Below, piece after piece: positions 57,921 through 64,000 of a stretch of DNA of 64,000 nt. Positions within the stretch are counted from its first letter, which is position 1. Every line of letters starts with the position of its first letter. The stretch comes from Portunus trituberculatus (taxonomy: Eukaryota; Arthropoda; Malacostraca; Decapoda; Portunidae). The DNA lies in assembly GCF_017591435.1 (NCBI RefSeq), contig NC_059301.1, positions 32,286,986 to 32,350,985 on the forward strand. Direction: 5' to 3'. Made by a program: the position numbers and the translations under genes. The notes under the pieces were generated by a model. It did no database searches. It saw only the letters and a program-made list of their open reading frames with translations, and was not told the origin of the DNA.

Positions 57921-58816
57921 GGGGAAGATGGGGTAAGACGGACCCATGGGTAAGACGGAACCTCCCTTCTAAATCCAAGCATAAAGGGCAAGTTTCAAAA
58001 TTTGACTCCTAGATGTCCTTCACATCGCCAAACAATGATGACATCACTGCAAGTAGGGACGATAAGTTTCCCTTGCGCTTCATAGGGAAAAAATTGTCAT
58101 TTTATGCAGTGCTGATGTTATACGCACAAGGTAAGGCACTGCTTGTTTTATATTGAAATAGTTATTATAATAATTTAGTATTTTTGTTATACATGCCCAT
58201 GAGTGTATACATGATATATAGATGCTATAAATTGGCATAGTAAGCATAGATACTTTGGTAAACGTTACGACATTTGAAAATTTATTAATGGGATAATTGT
58301 GCTAATTGCAAAAGCTGGGCTCATGAGCAATGTGCAGGGATAGATGGTGATGACGCTGAGGAAGAAGTTTTTGTGTGGAATTTGTCATTTAGTTGTGCAG
58401 GGATAGATGATGATGAGGGAGAGTTTTTTATTTTGTTTTTTGTTTGTTTGTTCGTTTGATTTGTACCAATAAATTTGGCTCATGAGCAATGTGAAAGCAT
58501 ACAATGAAGACGAGGAAGAGTTTTTCATTTGTGTTTTGTGCCAATTAGGATTTGTTTCTTCATATTCAGTTTGCGGGGTAAGATTGATCCCTGGGGATCC
58601 GTCTTACACCATCAATTTATTTTTGGCCCGGTAAAAATTATTATTTTGAAAATTCTTGTGCTTCATTGTTGTCCTTTAAAAACCGTGATCCGGATAAGGA
58701 CTTCGAAGATAATATCCCAAAGCACCACCACAAACCCACAAACTACCAAAAATCATATAAATGTGGTTTCTAGACTCAATGCTTTGTTAAATGATCCGTC
58801 TTACCCCACCTTCCCC
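57921..58816. mobile_element. T8: non-autonomous DNA transposon with GGGGAAGATGGGGTAAGACG ends
   Basis: The 22-bp inverted ends differ at one base, with TA on both sides (57919-57920, 58817-58818). It lies between two (GA)n tracts. Repeated internal words GCTCATGAGCAATGTG (about 58319, 58479) and GTGCAGGGATAGATG (about 58336, 58396). No ORF of note. Confidence 0.75.
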
Positions 58817-58821
58817 TATAT

Positions 58822-59096
<275 letters not shown>

Positions 59097-59470
59097 TACA
59101 TGTTTACATCTACATGCACAGTTATGTTTACATGTGTACATGACCTTGTTCGGCCATACATTTGCCCAAAAGACAGCATCCCACCTCTCACCCAAGTCCT
59201 CCAAAACTGGAAAACACTGTATTGTCTAATTTGTATGTATATGATTTACCATCTAAATCTTCGTGCCATGGTATAGCACGACTATTGCGAGTCTTTTAAG
59301 GTCACAATGGTAGGCAGCCTCGAAACATGGATATAAGACGGAAAATAGGGAGCGCAACTCGGGCATTCTCATATGTATTTTTAATGGGATGCAATGTTTT
59401 GAGTGTAAGGGGGGGTATGGACCAAGAGCGCGCTGGTTTCACTTTTGTGACGTCGTGCCGCCTCCTGTTA

Positions 59471-60175
59471 AGGTGCGTTCGTACGTGCCAATTTACGACT
59501 GTTGCTGTTGTTGTTGTTGCTGTTGTTTTTCACATACGTAGAGTTCCGAATCGCAATCGGCGCTTAGCGATTGCAGAAAGCAGTCGCAAACCATGACCAA
59601 CATGCTGGTCTTGCTAGTCGATTTGCGACTTTATTTACGTCCTGACGTCACGGATTAAGCTTTGAAAATGTGGTCACCAGGTACGTAAGAGCTGTTGACA
59701 AAAAAGAATACATCTGGGACCCCAGAAATTAATAGTACAATTTAATTATACAGTAAAAAAAAAAAAAAAGGTTGTGCAAATCGTTGTTCGACCAGATTGC
59801 TGCCACTCTCCAAGAACTGTTTCCCTCAATGCAGGGTGTTGTTGAAGGTGAGGATTGAAGACTTAATTGTCAGGATTTAATTTGATTGCAATTGTGCATT
59901 ATCTTCTTAAGATTAACAATTTTCTTATGAGAAATGTAGGCTATTTAGTCAGGACATATCCACAGGCATTTTCTTCCAGTACGCCAAAAGAAGAGCAATC
60001 ACAGATTCAGCATCGTCACTGGAGGAAGACATCTTGGCGGGTAGCTGTTTGTTTACATTCACTTCCCACTAAGGTGCCAACTAGTCGATACTTTCCAGGT
60101 GCTACGTCTGACACTGAGTCGGAAACTCTACGTACGTAAAATATCAGTCGCAAAGTGGCACGTGTGAACTCGCCT
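59471..60175 (-). mobile_element. PIF/Harbinger-like non-autonomous element, TTA duplication
   Basis: The ends are AGGTGCGTTCGTACGTGCCA and (reversed) AGGCGAGTTCACACGTGCCA, flanked by TTA at 59468-59470 and 60176-60178. Inside, TGACGTCACGGATTAAGCTTTG and CAACATGCTGG words are shared with the copies at 41789, 62173 and 62756. Near 60035-59990 the - strand opens MSSSSDD-like sequence followed by acidic/leucine codons, resembling the start of Harbinger transposases. The rest is deleted. Confidence 0.65.
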
Positions 60176-60184
60176 TTATTCAAC

Positions 60185-62100
60185 CTCCTTCACCGCAATA
60201 GATTGTAAACCCTATGTACTCTCTATTTTCACAGATTTCATTAAGGCTTTTGATACAGATAACTATACCATATGATGCAGTAATCTTTGTTGAGTCACTG
60301 GAGGTTCTGGTAATAGAGGCACTGCACGAGGAGGCAAAGCTCCTGGGACCCCAGGTTTCCTGGCCAAAGACTAAGGTTCAGGTGTTCGGAGGCTTACTAG
60401 ATGAAATAGTACAGTCTATCCATGCGTGTGGCGAGGACGTTGAGATCTCGGAAAGTTTCACATACCTCGGTAGTGTAGTGCATAATGACAGGAAGTTGTA
60501 CAGTGGATTGGCCTGGCTCACGGCATTATGGGCTCACTCAACACGAGTATTTGGCGTTGTCGGTTCCTGTGCAGACTGACAAAAATTCGGATCTTCAAGT
60601 CGCTGGTGGTAATTGGTTGTGAGACATGGACACTGAACACCGAGCAGAAGAGGCGAATTGATGTCTTTGGTACTAGATGTCTTCGCAGGATCATGGGGTA
60701 CAGCTGGTATGACCAAGGTAAAATAAATACTATATTATCGTATTCATTTTACCTTGGGTATGACTTTGTGTCAAATCAGCGATTGCTCCGTGAGACTGTT
60801 TCGAGGCCGATTACCAGCATAGTCCGTCAATGTCAACTGCGACTATATGGGCATGTGGCACGCTATCCAGAAGCCGATCCTGCATATCGGGTTGTCTCTG
60901 GAAGGGATAGCCCAACATGGAGGAGGCCAAAGGGACGTCCACAGAAATCATAGCTGCTGCAAGTTGATGCCTCCTGCTGGAAGTTATTTGGCATGGGAAG
61001 GGAGTCTGCATGGAGACCCGCGAGGCGTGACTGGCTGCTGGAGTAGCGCCATAGGGTAGGCGAGGCGATGCGCCCCCGGCGTTTACCTCCCATGATTGAT
61101 TGATTGATACCATCCTTTTGAATAAAATGTATCACTGTGGTACCCGTGGACACTCATGGTTTAAAGACTTTTTTTTATTAGATAGGAATCAACAAACTGT
61201 ATTCAGAGGTGAAAAGTCATCAACTACCCGTGTGTCTATTGCTGTTCCCCAGTGTAGTGTCTTAGGACCTATTTTATATCTCTTTGTCAGTGATATACCA
61301 CATATATTTTCAAATTCTAAGGCAATCTTATTTGCAAATGACATGACAATTAATGTGTCTAACTGGCCCATACCCTGCACAACTTATCCATTATGCAAAC
61401 AACGAACTTCAAAAAACTTTATCAATGGTACATATATGTATAACATACTGACTAGCAACACTAATAAAACTTATTTTATGCTATTTACTGGCAAAAAAAA
61501 AAAAATCTTCCTCAACGTCATTTAAATTAACTAATTATTTCCAAAACACATAAAATAAAATTCCTTGGTATTACATATGCTGACTCTTTGACTTACAAAT
61601 ATCACATTCACAACCTAACTCTAAAAATTTCAAGACACATTGCTTTACTTTTTTTTAGATTAAAGATTTCATGCCTTTAGATGTACTTAAGTGTATATAT
61701 TACACCCATATTTACCTACTTCTAACCTATTGTAATCCAATATGGTGCACAATTCCTTCTCTGTACTTATCTAATTCCTTTAAAATTAGGTCCAGCTCAA
61801 AAAAATTGTAAGAATTATAGCTGAGCAAATATCTTGAACATACCAATCCACTTTTTAAACAAATAAAAATTTCTAAATTGGATTATGTTTCTAAAATTGA
61901 ATAGAAATTGCCTCTTTCGTGTACACTAACAAGAACATCCTAGACCATCTCCTTCCGTCCCATAATTATGATACCCTTCACCAAGATAACTTATACGTCC
62001 TCCATCCTACCGCCTCACTAAATTTCAACATTCCTTATCAAGGATGTTACTTTGGGGAAGGCGGCACGCGCCTAACCCGGTTGCTGTATTAAAAAAAAAA
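60185..62100 (+). mobile_element. Family E non-LTR retrotransposon, split by an RTE copy
   Basis: FIKAFDT (palm A, 60238) is cut at 60271. The frame resumes at 61107 with ILLNKMYHCGTRGHSW, a damaged palm B (VPQCSVLGPILYLFVSDI, Gly to Cys), palm C as LFANDMTI (Asp to Asn), TNTNKTYFMLFTGKKK, and then decayed C-terminal blocks to a poly(A) near 62090-62101. 5'-truncated. Non-functional. Confidence 0.8.
60272..61106 (+). mobile_element. RTE-type non-LTR 3' fragment with 7-bp target duplication
   Basis: ATACCAT occurs at 60265-60271 and 61107-61113. The coding blocks CETWTLNTEQKRRIDVFGTR, CLRRIMGYSWYDQ, SIVRQCQLRLYGHVARYPEA and RRPKGRPQKSWL are the C-terminal end of RTE/BovB-like proteins. The 3' end is a short ATTG/TTGA repeat, as usual for RTE. 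An in-frame insertion (about 60717-60755) and several frameshifts are present. Confidence 0.85.
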
Positions 62101-62172
62101 AGTGAAGACAGTGGGCGAAGCTTATAAGGATGTGGACAGAGCTTATATGATCGCAACTTCATCCATGTGTTA

Positions 62173-62715
62173 AGGCGGGTTCACAACTGTCAATATGCAA
62201 CTGAAATTGCAAGTCGCTAGAGGTATCGACAGAGCCATTCAAGTCGGAACACGTTCACACATAGCTACTGAGATGTATCGGTTGGTTGGCGGAAAGTGAA
62301 CGTAAACAAACAATTACCCAACAAAATGTCTTCCTCTGGTGACGATTAAATTAAATCATCACAAGTATTTAATCCTCACCTTCAACTACACCCTGCATAG
62401 AGGGAAACAGTTTTAGGAGAGTGCCAGCGATCTCATCGAACGTCGATTGGCCTAATTTTTTTTTGTTTTATAATTCACTTTACGGTCCTAGATGTACTCT
62501 TTTTCCCTCACCAACGCCAACATCTTCTCTACAGCTAGACGCCACATTTACAAGCCTTTCTCAGTGATGTCACAACGTAAACAAAGTCGCAAATCGACTG
62601 AACAATATCAACATGTTGGTCTTATTTTCCAACTGGGTTTTCCAGTCGCTGAGCACTGATATTCGGTCGGAAACTCTACCGTTTTGCAATTTCAATCACA
62701 TATTGACGCTTTAAG
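62173..62715. mobile_element. PIF/Harbinger-like element, copy
   Basis: Begins AGGCGGGTTCACAACTGTCA after TTA and ends near ATTGACGCTTTAAG. Shared words: AGTCGCAAATCGACT, AACATGTTGG, GTCGGAAACTCTACC. Confidence 0.55.
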
Positions 62716-62755
62716 CAATGGGAAATTGACACTCTTTTTCGTTAAGACGGATTCA

Positions 62756-63422
62756 TAAGGCTCCTAAAATTTTTCAACGCATCCCTTCTAGTCAGAAAGT
62801 GACTGGAAAGTATCGACTACTTACCATGACTCCTTGGCGGGGAGTGAATGTCAACAAACAGCTCCCCTCCAAGATGTCTTCCTCCAGTGACGATGCTGAA
62901 GCTGTGTTGCTCTTCTTCTGGCGTACCGGAAGAGTCAACAGAAAAGAAAATGCTTGTGGATACGTCCCTGGCTAAGTAGAAGGAAAGAAAGGAGTGTCTA
63001 CCACACTCTAAATTAGCCTACATTTGTCATAAGAAAATTGTTAATCTTAAGAAGGCTATGCACAATAGCGATTAAATCAAATCCTGACATTGAGGAAAAC
63101 ACTTTTTGCTGAGTGCCAGCTATTTCGTCGAACGACGATTTGCGTTCTCCTTTTTTTTTTTTTTTTCTTTTTTTTTTCTTTTTTACAGTATAATTAATTT
63201 TGGTGATCCCAGATGTGTTCTTTTTCACTCACCAACTCTAACATTTTCTTTATACCTGGTGACCACATTTTCTAAGCTTGCTCCACGACGTCACGACGTA
63301 AATAAAGTCGCAAATCGACTTGCCATACCAACATGTTGATATTGTTTGGCGACTGGTTTATTCAGTCGGAAACTCCACCAACGTAAAATCTCAGTCGCAA
63401 ATTGGCACGTGTAAACCCGCCT
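62756..63422 (+). mobile_element. PIF/Harbinger-like element, copy with transposase start
   Basis: Begins near AGACGGATTCATAAGG after TTA and ends GGCACGTGTAAACCCGCCT before TAA. At 62873-62972 a frame reads MSSSSDDAEAVLLFFWRTGR and then stops, resembling the N-terminus of Harbinger transposases. A mixed T-rich run lies at 63151-63184. Confidence 0.6.
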
Positions 63423-63426
63423 TAAT

Positions 63427-63515
63427 TTTCGGAGGCGGTGGCGTAGTGGATAAGGTGGTGAGCGTGGGATCGGGCAGACCACGATTTAGATACAGACAAG
63501 GTTAGCGCACTTGGG
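63427..63515 (+). mobile_element. tRNA-derived SINE fragment
   Basis: GGTGGCGTAGTGGATAAGGT has a tRNA-like A box, and GCGTGGGATCGGGCAGACCA leads to a degraded B box (CACGATTTAGATAC). The cloverleaf cannot close, so it is not a tRNA gene. Right boundary unclear. Confidence 0.5.
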
Positions 63516-63570
63516 TCTTAAACTCATGGGGCTAGCGTTAAGGGTTTAGAAAAGGGTACTGGGCGTGACG

Positions 63571-63882
63571 TCATGAATATAAACACTGATCGCCGCGCGA
63601 TTTAAAATCGTGGATCGCCGTTTCATTACCCGGTAGCCTATGGCTCCAGTTCGATAGAACCGATAAATCTAAAAGTTCATACTTTAGATTTCTGCGAATC
63701 TGTGCTGAACTAAAGTGGTTCTGACAAATCGCGGCATATTTCACATTAATGTTATTGCGACGAGAACATTTCTCAACCCATTTCCTTGCCAAGATCTTAT
63801 TTGTGGGGAATGTGTAGTATTTTAACTTTTTATTCTTGGCAGGTACACAACCACGAACAGCACAAGCTTTCGCTCTTCCCAT
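63571..63882 (-). CDS. THAP-domain protein, N-terminal ORF
   Basis: Met at 63882 opens MGRAKACAVRGCVPAKNKKL. The C2CH zinc-finger pattern is visible as CAVRGC, then ICQNHF about 45 residues later. It also has YYTFPTNK, RKWVEKCSRR and the later block RLPGNETAIHDF. THAP domains are DNA-binding zinc fingers found in P-element-like transposases and in host regulators. The frame ends after about 103 codons; further exons or a deletion are possible. The upstream frame to 63984 is open but hydrophobic and probably not coding. GTGACGTCA occurs on both sides (about 63564 and 63975). Confidence 0.65.
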   Translation of the reverse strand: MGRAKACAVRGCVPAKNKKLKYYTFPTNKILARKWVEKCSRRNNINVKYAAICQNHFSSAQIRRNLKYELLDLSVLSNWSHRLPGNETAIHDFKSRGDQCLYS

Positions 63883-64000
63883 ACTAATAAGTATAGTATA
63901 GCACAGTATGAGCCCATAAAGTATAGAAATAACTAACCACCGCACCACCAAAACACAAGCGACCCGCACTGTGCGTGACGTCACAATGGCACCAATCGCT

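Noticed and set aside
46322..57991. Host RNase H or nuclease genes
   Set aside because: All domains fall in the order and strand of one non-LTR retrotransposon and are broken by frameshifts and insertions.
63427..63515. A functional tRNA gene
   Set aside because: The A box is fair, but the B box is degraded and no acceptor stem can form; a SINE remnant fits better.

Overview
This window looks like nuclear DNA of a pancrustacean, most likely a decapod crustacean. Spliced eukaryotic exons, very long (TA)n, (GA)n and (CA)n microsatellites, TTAGG-type telomere-like motifs and a dense mixture of non-LTR, LTR and DNA transposons all point that way. The species cannot be named from the sequence alone.

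Host genes are few. The last three exons of a COQ8/ADCK3-type atypical kinase (coenzyme Q synthesis) run on the + strand at 1751-5207. A complete two-exon mitochondrial ribosomal protein L14 gene runs on the - strand: exon 1 at 37832-37625, exon 2 at 13624-13371. Its single intron is 24.0 kb for a coding length of 462 bp. The two genes converge. A possible orphan exon lies at 38286-38134 (-) and a THAP-domain ORF at 63882-63571 (-).

Nearly everything else is transposon, much of it nested so that the order of insertion can be read. 0-7 kb: COQ8 exons, a non-LTR 3' half, and a pogo-like element filling the last COQ8 intron. 7-13 kb: a near full-length non-LTR retrotransposon ('family A') flanked by (CA)n, interrupted by a TTAA-flanked piggyBac-like element and followed by a truncated copy. 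13.6-37.6 kb, the mRPL14 intron: a - strand family A copy carrying a second non-LTR ('family B'), a piggyBac-like element and a mariner that itself holds a family B fragment; a run of TA-targeting pogo/Tigger-like elements (called T1-T6 here) nested up to four deep; a 7-kb T1 copy holding a piggyBac-like element that holds another family A copy. 38-46 kb: telomere-like motifs, a foldback hAT-like element, a Charlie-like hAT remnant, an inverted pair of retrotransposon tails, and a TTAGG/GC-hairpin array. 46-58 kb: an RNase H-bearing non-LTR ('family C') on the - strand sitting inside a (GA)n tract, split by a 6-kb Gypsy-type LTR element with a 4-bp target duplication and by a 1-kb DNA transposon with a SAP-like ORF. 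58-64 kb: small DNA transposons, PIF/Harbinger-like elements, an RTE copy inserted in another non-LTR, a tRNA-derived SINE scrap and the THAP ORF.

All mobile elements seen are broken by stops, frameshifts, deletions or insertions; none looks autonomous. Many element ends were fixed by comparing occupied and empty copies within the window or by coding frames resuming across the insertion, so the boundaries are better supported than the family names. The strongest unusual signals are the repeated association of two non-LTR families with (CA)n and (GA)n microsatellites, the deep nests, two giant palindromes, and a CACTG-ended element carrying a decayed gene that I cannot assign to a named superfamily.
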